Positions 1 to 7,440 of a stretch of 22,257 bases of DNA are shown one piece after another (within the stretch, counting starts at the first letter, position 1; each line of letters begins with the position of its first letter). Where the stretch lies: the NCBI GenBank assembly GCA_021783435.1, contig JAJXUC010000050.1, forward strand, positions 1-22,257. The letters run 5' to 3'. The stretch is from Pseudomonadota bacterium (GTDB taxonomy: Bacteria; Pseudomonadota; Gammaproteobacteria; Burkholderiales; Burkholderiaceae). Position numbers and translations under genes: made by a program. The notes beneath the pieces are model-generated. The model was not told the origin of the DNA. It was given only the letters and a program-made list of their open reading frames with translations, and searched no databases.

Positions 1-782
1 ACCCCACGCTGATTCCGGCCATCGAGAGCGGCTGGGTGGAGAGCGTGCATTGCTTCGGCAGCGAGGTCGGCATGGAGGACTACATCGCGGCGCGTCCGGA
101 TGTGTTCTTCGTCGGCCGCGACGGCTCGATGCGTTCCAACCGCGTGCTGTGCCAGCTGGCCGGCCAGTACGGCGTGGATCTGTTCATCGGCTCGACGCTG
201 CAGATGGACGCCGACGCCAATTCGTCCACCGTCACGCTGGGGCGGCTGACGGGCTTCGGCGGCGCGCCCAATATGGGGCACGACCCGCGTGGCCGGCGCC
301 ATCCATCGCCGGCCTGGCTGTCGCTGATCACGGAGGACGCGCCGGTGGTGCGCGGGCGCAAGCTGGTGGTGCAACTGGTGGAGACCTACCAGAAGGGCGG
401 CGTGCCGGCGCTGGTCGATTCGCTGGACGCCGTCGAGGTCGGCAGGAAGAGCGGCATGCCCATCGCGCCCATCATGATCTACGGCGACGACGTCAGCCAC
501 GTCGTCACCGAGGAGGGCATCGCCTATCTCTACAAGGCGCAGGGGCAGGAGGAGCGCCGCGCCGCGCTGGCCGCGGTGGCGGGCGTCACCCCCATCGGCC
601 AGCGCGCCGACGCCGCGCGCACGCGAGGCTTGCGCGAACGCGGCATCGTGGCCTATCCCGAAGATCTCGGCGTCAGCCCGCTGCAGGCCAAGCGCTCCCT
701 GCTCGCGGCGCGCAGCATCGAGGATCTCGTTACCTGGTCGGGCGGCCTGTATCGTCCCCCGGCGCGGTTTCGGAGCTGGTGA
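1..782 (+). CDS. mdcA: Malonate decarboxylase alpha subunit, 3' part only (5' cut by window edge)
   Basis: The gene is open from the first full codon (position 3) and ends in TGA at 780-782, giving about 259 C-terminal residues of a protein that is usually about 550 long. MdcA is the acyl-carrier-protein transferase of biotin-independent malonate decarboxylase: it exchanges acetyl for malonyl on the thiol of the MdcC prosthetic group. Visible family features are GGAPNMGHDPRGRRH, a stretch typical of MdcA, and VVTEEGIAYLY near the C-terminus, typical of CoA-transferase-like folds. The five following genes are all mdc genes, which settles the identity. Only two bases separate its stop from the mdcB start, so they are cotranscribed. 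The upstream promoter and any mdcR regulator lie outside the window. Confidence 0.95.
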   Translation, partial: PTLIPAIESGWVESVHCFGSEVGMEDYIAARPDVFFVGRDGSMRSNRVLCQLAGQYGVDLFIGSTLQMDADANSSTVTLGRLTGFGGAPNMGHDPRGRRHPSPAWLSLITEDAPVVRGRKLVVQLVETYQKGGVPALVDSLDAVEVGRKSGMPIAPIMIYGDDVSHVVTEEGIAYLYKAQGQEERRAALAAVAGVTPIGQRADAARTRGLRERGIVAYPEDLGVSPLQAKRSLLAARSIEDLVTWSGGLYRPPARFRSW

Positions 783-784
783 GC

Positions 785-1693
785 ATGGCCATGGCGACCC
801 CGATGCAGCCCGCTTTGCAGACCCCCGCGTTCGCGACGGCGGACGACTGGGCTGACCGCGCGGTGCAGGCCTTGCGCGACGAGGCCCTGCTCACGCCCAA
901 GCCCGCGCTTGTGGATGGCCGCGGCAGCGGCGCGCATCGCGATCTCGACTTGGCGCGCATGCTGCGCTCGGCCGAGGCCTTGCGCCTGCCCTTCGCCGAC
1001 ATGGCGCGCGCGGCGGCCGGGGCCAGGCCGTCGCCCGATCTGCGCGCGCGGCTGGCCGCCATCGGCCGCGTCGCCGAGCAGCGCATGATGATGGCCACCG
1101 GCGGCAGCAATGCCCACCGCGGTGCCATCTGGGCGCTTGGCCTGCTGGTCGCGGCCGGCACCATGTGCCCGGACGGCAGCGGTCCGGAACAGGTCGCAGC
1201 GACGGCCGCCGCCATCGCGCGCCATCCGGACCGGCACGCGCCGGGCCTTGATTCCCACGGCGCCCGGGCGTGCCGCCGCTACGGGCTGGGCGGCGCGAGG
1301 GCCGAGGCCTGCGCTGGTTTTCCGCACGCCATGCGGCTGGGCCTGCCGGCCTTGTGCCGCGCGCGCGCCCGGGGCCACGGCGAGGGCTGCGCCAGGCTCG
1401 ACGCGCTGCTGGCCATCATGGCCCGCTTGCCCGACACCTGCCTGCTGCACCGCGGCGGCCTGGCCGCCTTGCGCGCCGCGCAGCACGGCGCGCGGGCCGT
1501 GCTCGATGCCGGCGGCACGGCCACGGCCCGGGGCTGGGAGGGATTGATGCGCCTGGATGCCGGGCTGCTGGAGCGCAACGCTTCGCCAGGGGGCAGCGCC
1601 GACCTGCTGGCGGTCACGCTGCTTCTCGACGGCATCGCGCAGCAGGGCGGTGGGGCCGCGGTGCAAGACGGACGGGCACGATGGAAACCTTGA
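785..1693 (+). CDS. mdcB: Triphosphoribosyl-dephospho-CoA synthase
   Basis: 302 residues, CitG/MdcB family. The enzyme joins ATP-derived triphosphoribose to 3'-dephospho-CoA, making the precursor of the MdcC prosthetic group. The family signature KPALVD..GSGAH lies at residues 39-51 and GGSNAHRGAIW at 106-116, matching the usual GSGAHTDM and GGVNTHKGAIF blocks. The C-terminal half carries a RYGLGGARAEA stretch and a histidine and cysteine-rich helical region (CLLHRGG) as in the family. I chose the ATG at 785, two bases after the mdcA stop. A second in-frame ATG at 791 is equally possible. The 3' end overlaps the mdcC start by 13 bp, which implies translational coupling. Confidence 0.93.
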   Translation: MAMATPMQPALQTPAFATADDWADRAVQALRDEALLTPKPALVDGRGSGAHRDLDLARMLRSAEALRLPFADMARAAAGARPSPDLRARLAAIGRVAEQRMMMATGGSNAHRGAIWALGLLVAAGTMCPDGSGPEQVAATAAAIARHPDRHAPGLDSHGARACRRYGLGGARAEACAGFPHAMRLGLPALCRARARGHGEGCARLDALLAIMARLPDTCLLHRGGLAALRAAQHGARAVLDAGGTATARGWEGLMRLDAGLLERNASPGGSADLLAVTLLLDGIAQQGGGAAVQDGRARWKP

Positions 1694-1974
1694 ACTTCAC
1701 ATTCGAGGCCGGGCGACCGGTGGCGCGCCGCGCCCATGTCGGCGTCGTGGGCTCCGGCGATCTCGAGGTGCTGCTCGAACCGGCCCCGGGCACGACGACG
1801 ACGGTGTGCGTGCGCACCAGCGTGGACGGCTACGGCGCGATCTGGCGCAAGGTGCTGGAGCGTTTTCATGCCCGCCATCGATGCGTGGCCAGGATCGAGA
1901 TCAACGACTTCGGCGCCACGCCCGGCGTCGTCGCGCTGCGCCTGGAACAGGCGGTGGAGGCGAGCCAGGTATGA
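1681..1974 (+). CDS. mdcC: Malonate decarboxylase acyl carrier protein (delta subunit)
   Basis: 97 residues. This is the small carrier protein of malonate decarboxylase, which bears the phosphoribosyl-dephospho-CoA arm on a serine. The motif HVGVVGSGDLEVLLEP spans residues 19-34. Its Ser25 sits at the position known to be modified in the Klebsiella protein, and the spacing from Met1 is identical. The ATG at 1681 lies inside the end of mdcB, and the stop TGA overlaps the ATG of mdcD (ATGA at 1971-1974). Length and motif are normal for the family. Confidence 0.96.
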   Translation: METLNFTFEAGRPVARRAHVGVVGSGDLEVLLEPAPGTTTTVCVRTSVDGYGAIWRKVLERFHARHRCVARIEINDFGATPGVVALRLEQAVEASQV

Positions 1975-2810
1975 AAGCGGCGCTGGACCGTCCGAGTTTC
2001 GTCGAGCTGGGGGCGCGCGAACGCGCCGCCGCCGTGCTCGATCCCGGCAGCCTGCGCGAGCTGCTGGGGCCTTTCGACCGTCTGGTCTCGCCCTGGCTGC
2101 CGCGCCAGGGCATCGTGCCGCAATCCGACGACGGCGTGGTGGTGGCGCGCGGCACCCTGGGCGGCCATGCCGCCGTGGTGCTGTCCATCGAAGGGGCCTT
2201 CCAGGGCGGCAGCATCGGCGAAGTGTCCGGAGCCAAGATCGCCGGCGCGCTGGAACTGGCCTTGCGCGACTGCGAGGCCGGCCGTCCCGTGCGGCCCGTG
2301 CTGCTGCTGGAGACCGGCGGCGTGCGCCTGCAGGAGGCCAACCTCGGCCTGGCGGCGATCGCCGAGATCCAGTCCGCCGTCGTGGCCCTGCGCCGCCATG
2401 TGCCTGTCGTGGCGGTGGTGGCGGGCATGGTCGGCTGTTTCGGCGGCATGTCGCTGGTGGCCGCGCTGTGCAGCCATCTGGTGATGACGCGCCAGGGCAG
2501 GCTGGGCATGAACGGTCCCGAGGTCATCGAGCAGGAGGCCGGGCTGGAGGAACTCGACGCCGGCGACCGGCGCCTGATCTGGAGCCTGATCGGTGGCGAG
2601 CAGCGCTGGGCTACCGGGCTGGCCGACGCCCTGGTGGATGACGATGCCGACCAAGTGCGCGACGCGGTGCGCGGCGCCTTTGATGCGCCCGATGCCGCGT
2701 GGCCGCGCAGCGCGCAGGTCGACGTCTATCGTCTGCGCATCGAACAGGCGGCGGCCATGTCCGAACTGGACGGCCCTGCTTTGCGGGCGCTGTGGCCACG
2801 CGAGACATGA
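1971..2810 (+). CDS. mdcD: Malonate decarboxylase beta subunit
   Basis: 279 residues, crotonase-like carboxyltransferase fold. With MdcE it forms the decarboxylase that removes CO2 from malonyl-S-MdcC to give acetyl-S-MdcC in the cytoplasm. Visible landmarks are EGAFQGGS (74-81), TGGVRLQEAN (115-124), the glycine-rich oxyanion-type turn GCFGGMS (155-161) and GMNGPEVIE (179-187). The start ATG overlaps the mdcC stop by ATGA, and the gene ends with another ATGA overlap into mdcE. No unusual features are seen. Confidence 0.96.
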   Translation: MKAALDRPSFVELGARERAAAVLDPGSLRELLGPFDRLVSPWLPRQGIVPQSDDGVVVARGTLGGHAAVVLSIEGAFQGGSIGEVSGAKIAGALELALRDCEAGRPVRPVLLLETGGVRLQEANLGLAAIAEIQSAVVALRRHVPVVAVVAGMVGCFGGMSLVAALCSHLVMTRQGRLGMNGPEVIEQEAGLEELDAGDRRLIWSLIGGEQRWATGLADALVDDDADQVRDAVRGAFDAPDAAWPRSAQVDVYRLRIEQAAAMSELDGPALRALWPRET

Positions 2811-3628
2811 ACCCAATGGACACGATTTCGACACGCGGCCGCGCCTGGTTCGACGCCTTGCGCGGCGAAGCCCCGGCGTTGCCTGGTTTGCCGCCTTCGG
2901 TACGCGCGGCCGACGGCCTGATCGGCAACCGCCGCGCACGGTTGCTGGCCGTCGTGCCCGATCCCGACAGTCCCTATCCCCGCGCCCGGCGCGGCGAGGT
3001 CGGCCTGCGCGAAGGCTGGGGCCTGGCCCAGGCCGTGCGCGAGGCCATGGAGCAGGACGCCGCGGGGCCGAAGCGCGCGCTGCTCGCCATCGTCGACGTG
3101 CCGAGCCAGGCCTACGGCCGGCGCGAGGAGATGCTCGGCATCCACCTGGCCTGCGCCGCCGCGGTGGACGCCTATGCCGCGGCGCGCTGGGCCGGGCACC
3201 CGGTGGTGGCGCTGCTGGTCGGCGCGGCCATGTCGGGCGCTTTCCTGGCCCACGGTTACCAGGCGCACCGCATCGTGGCGCTGGACGATCCGCGCGTCAT
3301 GGTTCATGCCATGGGGCGCGAGGCGGCGGCGCGGGTCACGCGGCGCCCGGTCGACGAACTCGACGCGCTGGGGGCGGCGAATCCACCCATGTCCTACCGC
3401 CTCGCCGACTACGCGCGTCTGGGCTTGCTGCACAGGCTGCTGGACGGGGTGAACGCCGACGACCCCGATGCGAACGCTCTCGACGCCGTGCGTCAGGCCG
3501 TGCTGGAGGCGCTGGCCGACATCGGCGCCGATGAACGCGGACTCCGCGTGCGGCTGGAGTCGGCGCAGGCGCGCGATGGCCGCGCGGCGTCGCGCGAGGT
3601 GCGGCGGCGGCTCGCCGCGCAGTGGTGA
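2807..3628 (+). CDS. mdcE: Malonate decarboxylase gamma subunit
   Basis: 273 residues, the crotonase-fold partner (codecarboxylase) of MdcD. Family landmarks are DVPSQAYGRREE (97-108), where MdcE proteins have a conserved DVPGQAYGRREE-like block, and HPVVALLVGAAMSGAFLAHG (131-150), which holds the small-residue oxyanion turn. The start at 2807 gives the ATGA overlap with mdcD. Another Met codon, three codons downstream (2816), is a less attractive alternative. The stop is followed by a 39-bp gap to mdcG, the first real gap in the operon. Confidence 0.95.
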   Translation: MNPMDTISTRGRAWFDALRGEAPALPGLPPSVRAADGLIGNRRARLLAVVPDPDSPYPRARRGEVGLREGWGLAQAVREAMEQDAAGPKRALLAIVDVPSQAYGRREEMLGIHLACAAAVDAYAAARWAGHPVVALLVGAAMSGAFLAHGYQAHRIVALDDPRVMVHAMGREAAARVTRRPVDELDALGAANPPMSYRLADYARLGLLHRLLDGVNADDPDANALDAVRQAVLEALADIGADERGLRVRLESAQARDGRAASREVRRRLAAQW

Positions 3629-3667
3629 GCGCCATGGCCGGAGGCATCGCGGCAGTGGGCAAGTCCG

Positions 3668-4378
3668 ATGGTTGAAGCCTTGTTCGCGACGCATGCGCCG
3701 CCGCGTCCGCCCATTCTGGGGCGGGCGCCGTGGTCCGGTGTCGGGCCGCACGATCTGCTCTACCTGCGCCGGCCCGACGCGCTGCAGTTCGACGCGCCAC
3801 CGTCCGCGTGGGTGGGTCTTGCCTTGCGTCATGTGCCCTGGGTCGTGGTGCGCCGCGCCCCGCTGCGTGACGGGCTGTTGCCGGTGGGCATACGTGGCGA
3901 TACGCGCGACTTGCGCTGCGCCGCATGGGTGGCGCCGGAGGATGTGGATCGCGTCTTGCCGCCGCACGCCCTGCGATCCCGCATCGCCTGCCTGAGCGCG
4001 GCCAGGACGTCGCTGCCGGCCGCCAGGACCTTGGTCGCGGTGGAACGGGCCTGGGCCACCTGGGCCTTGCCCTGGGGGCCGGGAGGCAGTCTGGGTTTCG
4101 AGCTGGCCACCGGCTGGCCCACGGTGGGCCGGGACAGCGACCTCGACCTCGTCGTTCACGCCCGGGACCCTCTCTCGCGCAGCGAAGCCCGCCGGCGGCT
4201 CGACGCGCTGCCGGCGCTCGGTGCGCGCGTCGATGTCCAGATGGAAACCCCCGCCGGGGCCGTGGCGCTCTCGGAGTTCGCCGGGCAAGGCGATGGCCCC
4301 ATCCTGCTGCGCGGCCGGCATGGCCCGCACCTGGTGTGCGACCCGTGGGACTGGGTTGCCGCGGACCGGCCGCGGTAG
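3668..4378 (+). CDS. mdcG: Malonate decarboxylase holo-ACP synthase (phosphoribosyl-dephospho-CoA transferase)
   Basis: 236 residues. MdcG is a nucleotidyltransferase that transfers the MdcB product onto the serine of MdcC, converting apo-carrier to holo-carrier. The catalytic block GGSLGFELATGWPTVG followed by RDSDLDL (155-161) contains Asp156, Asp158 and Asp160, in the place of the acidic pair known to be essential in the Klebsiella enzyme. The C-terminal half has VDVQMETPAGAVALSE, also typical of MdcG. The ATG at 3668 is the first plausible in-frame start after mdcE. The spacing to mdcH is 10 bp. N-terminal conservation is weak, as usual in this family. Confidence 0.93.
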   Translation: MVEALFATHAPPRPPILGRAPWSGVGPHDLLYLRRPDALQFDAPPSAWVGLALRHVPWVVVRRAPLRDGLLPVGIRGDTRDLRCAAWVAPEDVDRVLPPHALRSRIACLSAARTSLPAARTLVAVERAWATWALPWGPGGSLGFELATGWPTVGRDSDLDLVVHARDPLSRSEARRRLDALPALGARVDVQMETPAGAVALSEFAGQGDGPILLRGRHGPHLVCDPWDWVAADRPR

Positions 4379-4388
4379 GCGAGGGCGC

Positions 4389-5351
4389 ATGAAACTGGCC
4401 TATTTATGCCCCGGGCAAGGCGCGCAGACCGCCGGCTTCCTGCATCGCCTGCCCAGGCACGCCGCGGTGGCGCGAACCCTGGACGAGGCGAGCGGGATTC
4501 TGGGGCGCGACGTCAGCGAACTCGATACCGCCGAGGCGCTGCGCTCGACGGTGGCGGTGCAACTGGCCATCGTGGTCGCCGGCGTGTGCGTGGCCCGCGC
4601 CTTGCGCGACGCGGGGGTGCGGCCCGACGCCGTGGCCGGCCTTTCCGTGGGCGCTTACACGGCGGCGGTCATCGCCGGCGTGTTGACCCTCGAACAGGGC
4701 CTGCGCCTGGTGCGCCTGCGCGCCACGCTGATGGAGCAGGCCTACCCGCAGGGCTACGGCATGGCCGTGATCGGCGGCCTGCCGCAGCGCGCGGTGGAAG
4801 CCATGATCGAGGCCGCCTGCACCGAGCCCGAGCCGCGGCGGCACGCTTATCTGGCCAATCTGAATGCGCCGGCGCAGTTCGCCATCGCGGGCGCCAACGA
4901 GGCGCTGGAGCGTGTGCTGCAAGCCGCAAGGGCGCAAGGCGCGCGCCGTGCCGAGCGCCTGGATGTCGCCGTGCCTTCGCACTGCGTGCTGCTGGCCGGT
5001 GTCGCCGCGGCATTGCGCGAGGCGCTGGCCGGCGAGCGCCTCGCCGAGCCCGATGTGCCGTATGCCGGCAACACCACGGCCCGTCTGCTGCGCTCGGCTC
5101 GCGCCGTGGCGGCGGATCTGGCCGACAACGTCATGACCCCCGTGCACTGGCACGACGCCAGCCGCGTGCTGTTCGAGAACGGGGTGCGGCATTTCATCGA
5201 GCTGCCGCCCGGACAGGCGCTGACGCAGTTGGCCCGTTCGGCTTTCTGCGACGCGCACGCACTCGCGGCGGAGCAGGCCGATCTGGCTTCGCTCGCCCTG
5301 TCCGCGCGGCGCGCGCAACGACATGAGGAGAACGACCGCAACCTTGAATGA
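4389..5351 (+). CDS. mdcH: Malonyl-CoA:ACP transacylase of malonate decarboxylase (epsilon subunit)
   Basis: 320 residues, FabD-like acyltransferase. It loads malonyl from malonyl-CoA onto the MdcC prosthetic group, starting the catalytic cycle. The N-terminal PGQGAQ (8-13) and the nucleophile motif GLSVGAY with Ser86 are present, followed by an Arg-containing stretch (RLRATLMEQA) and the His block VPSHC. The GHSLGE motif of fatty-acid FabD is replaced by GLSVGA, which is characteristic of MdcH. A GAGGGCGC stretch precedes the ATG. It is the last catalytic gene of the cluster. A 108-bp gap with a hairpin separates it from the transporter. Confidence 0.94.
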   Translation: MKLAYLCPGQGAQTAGFLHRLPRHAAVARTLDEASGILGRDVSELDTAEALRSTVAVQLAIVVAGVCVARALRDAGVRPDAVAGLSVGAYTAAVIAGVLTLEQGLRLVRLRATLMEQAYPQGYGMAVIGGLPQRAVEAMIEAACTEPEPRRHAYLANLNAPAQFAIAGANEALERVLQAARAQGARRAERLDVAVPSHCVLLAGVAAALREALAGERLAEPDVPYAGNTTARLLRSARAVAADLADNVMTPVHWHDASRVLFENGVRHFIELPPGQALTQLARSAFCDAHALAAEQADLASLALSARRAQRHEENDRNLE

Positions 5352-5356
5352 GACAG

Positions 5357-5381
5357 CACGCCGGTTGGCGGCGTGAACCGG
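5357..5381 (+). other. Overlapping inverted repeats between mdcH and the transporter gene
   Basis: CACGCCG (5357-5363) pairs with CGGCGTG (5369-5375). A second pair, CCGGTT (5361-5366) with AACCGG (5376-5381), uses part of the same left arm, so the two hairpins exclude each other. No T-run follows, so this does not look like an intrinsic terminator. A role in mRNA processing or in lowering transporter expression is only an inference. Confidence 0.3.
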
Positions 5382-5459
5382 CAGGTCACGCGACTCCCGC
5401 CGCCATGCGCAACGACACGCGGGGCCGATGTCCCGCGACACACCGAAGGAGACATCAAG

Positions 5460-6758
5460 ATGCAAAGCAATGTACTGACGGCGGCGGACCGACCGGCCCG
5501 CACGCCACTCAACCGCAACCAGATCACCGGGTTCTGGGCCGCCTGGTTCGGCTGGACCCTGGACGGCATGGACTCGATCATCTACGCCCTGGTCCTCGTG
5601 CCCGCGCTCACCGAGCTGCTGCCAAAGTCCGGGTTCACCGCCACGCCTGCGCACGTCGGCCTGGCCGGGTCGATCCTGTTCGCGCTATTCCTGGTGGGCT
5701 GGGGCCTGTCGTTCATCTGGGGCCCGATCGCCGACCGCTTCGGCCGCACCCGCGTGCTCGCCGCCACCATCTTCGGCTATGCCTTGTTCACCGGCCTGGC
5801 GGCGTTGTCGCAGAACGTCTGGGAACTCGCCGTGTTCAGGCTGCTCGCCGGCATCGGCATCGGCGGTGAATGGGCGCTGGCCGGGACCTATGTCGCCGAA
5901 GCCTGGCCGGAGGACCGGCGCAAGATGGGCGCCGGCTACCTCCAGACCGGGTATTACGCGGGCTTCTTCATCGCCGCCGCGCTCAACTACACGGTGGGGG
6001 CGCACTACGGCTGGCGCGCCATGTTCCTCTGCGGCCTGGTGCCGGTGGTGGTGTCCATCTTCACCCTGCTCAAGGTGCGCGAGCCCGAGCGCTGGGAAAA
6101 AATCCACGACAAGCCTGTGCAGCGCAGTCCCTTGAGGACCATCTTCAATGCCGAATATGCGCGGCGCACCCTGGTCAATTCCGTGCTGCTGACGGTGGCC
6201 ATCATCGGTCTGTGGGCAGGTGCTGTGTACGAGCCGGCGGCCATCATCCAGCTCGCCCTCAAGGAAGGCATGACCCACATCCAGGCCGTGCACATGGCGT
6301 CCATCGGCACCGGCATCCTGTCGATCGGCACCATTCTCGGCTGCCTGGCATTGCCGGTGATGGCCGAGCGCATCGGCCGCAAGGGCACCCTGGCGTTTTA
6401 TTTCCTCGGCATGGCGGTGTGCATCGCCCTCGGTTTCGGTTGGGCCTTCTATTTGCCGAACGGGCTTGACACCTTCATCACCGTGCTCTTTTTCCTCGGC
6501 TTTTTCGGCGGCAACTTCGCCATGTTCAGCCTCTGGCTGCCCGAGCAGTACGAGACCCGCGTGCGTGCCACGGCCTTCGCCTTCAACACGTCGATCGGGC
6601 GCTTCATCGGCGCCGGCGTGAACTTCCTGCTGGCGGCGGCAATCGCCAGCTCGGGGACGATGGGCACGCCTGTGGCCTATACCGCGCTGGCATTCCTGGC
6701 CGGAATCGCCGTCATCCCCTTCGCGATGGAGACCCGCGGCCGAGCGCTGCCGCAGTGA
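5460..6758 (+). CDS. MFS transporter, probable malonate importer
   Basis: 432 residues with about 12 hydrophobic segments, in the major facilitator superfamily and resembling the sugar-acid/aromatic-acid:H+ symporter branch. Visible motifs are GWTLDGMD in the first membrane segment, GPIADRFGRTR in the loop between helices 2 and 3, GIGIGGEWALAGTYVAE in helix 4-5, and the repeat of the loop motif AERIGRKG in the second half. The start is set by a good ribosome binding site, AAGGAG at about 5445-5450, ten bases before the ATG at 5460. An upstream in-frame ATG has no such signal. Position directly behind mdcH suggests malonate or a related dicarboxylate as substrate, but the sequence itself does not prove the substrate. 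Known mdc clusters often carry MdcF or MdcLM instead. Confidence 0.88.
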   Translation: MQSNVLTAADRPARTPLNRNQITGFWAAWFGWTLDGMDSIIYALVLVPALTELLPKSGFTATPAHVGLAGSILFALFLVGWGLSFIWGPIADRFGRTRVLAATIFGYALFTGLAALSQNVWELAVFRLLAGIGIGGEWALAGTYVAEAWPEDRRKMGAGYLQTGYYAGFFIAAALNYTVGAHYGWRAMFLCGLVPVVVSIFTLLKVREPERWEKIHDKPVQRSPLRTIFNAEYARRTLVNSVLLTVAIIGLWAGAVYEPAAIIQLALKEGMTHIQAVHMASIGTGILSIGTILGCLALPVMAERIGRKGTLAFYFLGMAVCIALGFGWAFYLPNGLDTFITVLFFLGFFGGNFAMFSLWLPEQYETRVRATAFAFNTSIGRFIGAGVNFLLAAAIASSGTMGTPVAYTALAFLAGIAVIPFAMETRGRALPQ

Positions 6759-6781
6759 GACGGGGCGTTAAACCGGGCAAT

Positions 6782-6807
6782 AAAAAACCGCCTTTAGGCG
6801 GTTTTTT
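6782..6807. terminator. Bidirectional intrinsic terminator between the mdc operon and efp
   Basis: A perfect 11-bp inverted repeat: AAAAAACCGCC (6782-6792), loop TTTA, GGCGGTTTTTT (6797-6807). The stem is GC-rich at the centre and flanked by A-run and T-run, so it reads as a rho-independent terminator in both directions. It lies between the stop of the MFS gene (6758) and the stop of efp (6826), which converge here. Confidence 0.92.
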
Positions 6808-6825
6808 ATTGGGGCATGACCGTGC

Positions 6826-7380
6826 TCAGACCCGGCCCTTGTATTCGCCCGTGCGGGTGTCGATTTCGATCTTGTCGCCGGTGGCGACGAAGATGGGGAC
6901 TGGAATTTCAACGCCGGTGGAGATCTTGGCGGGCTTGAGCACCTTGCCCGAGGTGTCGCCCTTGACGGCGGGCTCGGTGTAGATGACCTCGCGCACCACG
7001 CTGTTGGGCATTTCGACCGAAATGGCCTTGCCGTCGTAGAACACCACCTCGACGGGCATGCCGTCTTCCAGGTAGCTGAGGGCGTCGCCGAGGTTGTCCT
7101 TTTCCACTTCGTACTGGTTGTACTCGGTGTCCATGAACACGTACATCGGGTCGGCGAAGTAGGAATAGGTGCATTCCTTGCGGTCGAGCATGACGGGGTC
7201 GAGCTTGTCGTCGGCCTTGTAGACGACCTCGGTGCCGCCACTGGTCAGCAGGTTCTTGAGCTTCATCTTCACCGTGGCGGCGTTGCGGCCTCCGCGACTG
7301 TATTCGGTCTTTTGCACGACCATGGGATCCTTGCCCACCATGATGACATTGCCGGCGCGGATTTCTTGAGCGAGTTTCAT
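6826..7380 (-). CDS. efp: Translation elongation factor P, Arg32 type
   Basis: 184 residues, full length. EF-P binds ribosomes stalled at consecutive prolines and promotes peptide bond formation. The three beta-barrel domains cover roughly residues 1-65, 66-126 and 130-184. The loop at the tip of domain I reads YSRGGRNAA with Arg32 where enterobacterial EF-P has the beta-lysylated lysine. Arg32 is the residue rhamnosylated by EarP, whose gene lies directly upstream on the same strand. The ATG at 7380 gives the normal [11 protein letters not shown] start. No clear Shine-Dalgarno is seen. A 60-bp gap follows earP, so both cotranscription and a private promoter are possible. Confidence 0.98.
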   Translation of the reverse strand: MKLAQEIRAGNVIMVGKDPMVVQKTEYSRGGRNAATVKMKLKNLLTSGGTEVVYKADDKLDPVMLDRKECTYSYFADPMYVFMDTEYNQYEVEKDNLGDALSYLEDGMPVEVVFYDGKAISVEMPNSVVREVIYTEPAVKGDTSGKVLKPAKISTGVEIPVPIFVATGDKIEIDTRTGEYKGRV

Positions 7381-7440
7381 AAATCGGTGGAGATCAGGGG
7401 GTCTGTTGGAAAGTCAACTTTACATTTTACCCGGCCGGGC

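Noticed and set aside
2726..4390. Long minus-strand open frame (about 550 codons) opposite mdcE and mdcG
   Set aside because: It is antisense to well-identified mdc genes, is Arg/His/Gln-rich as expected for shadow frames in high-GC DNA, and has no family motif.
7389..7429. Private promoter of efp (TAAAAT at 7429-7424 or TTGACT at 7417-7412, minus strand)
   Set aside because: Each box lacks a good partner at proper spacing, so I did not list it as a feature.
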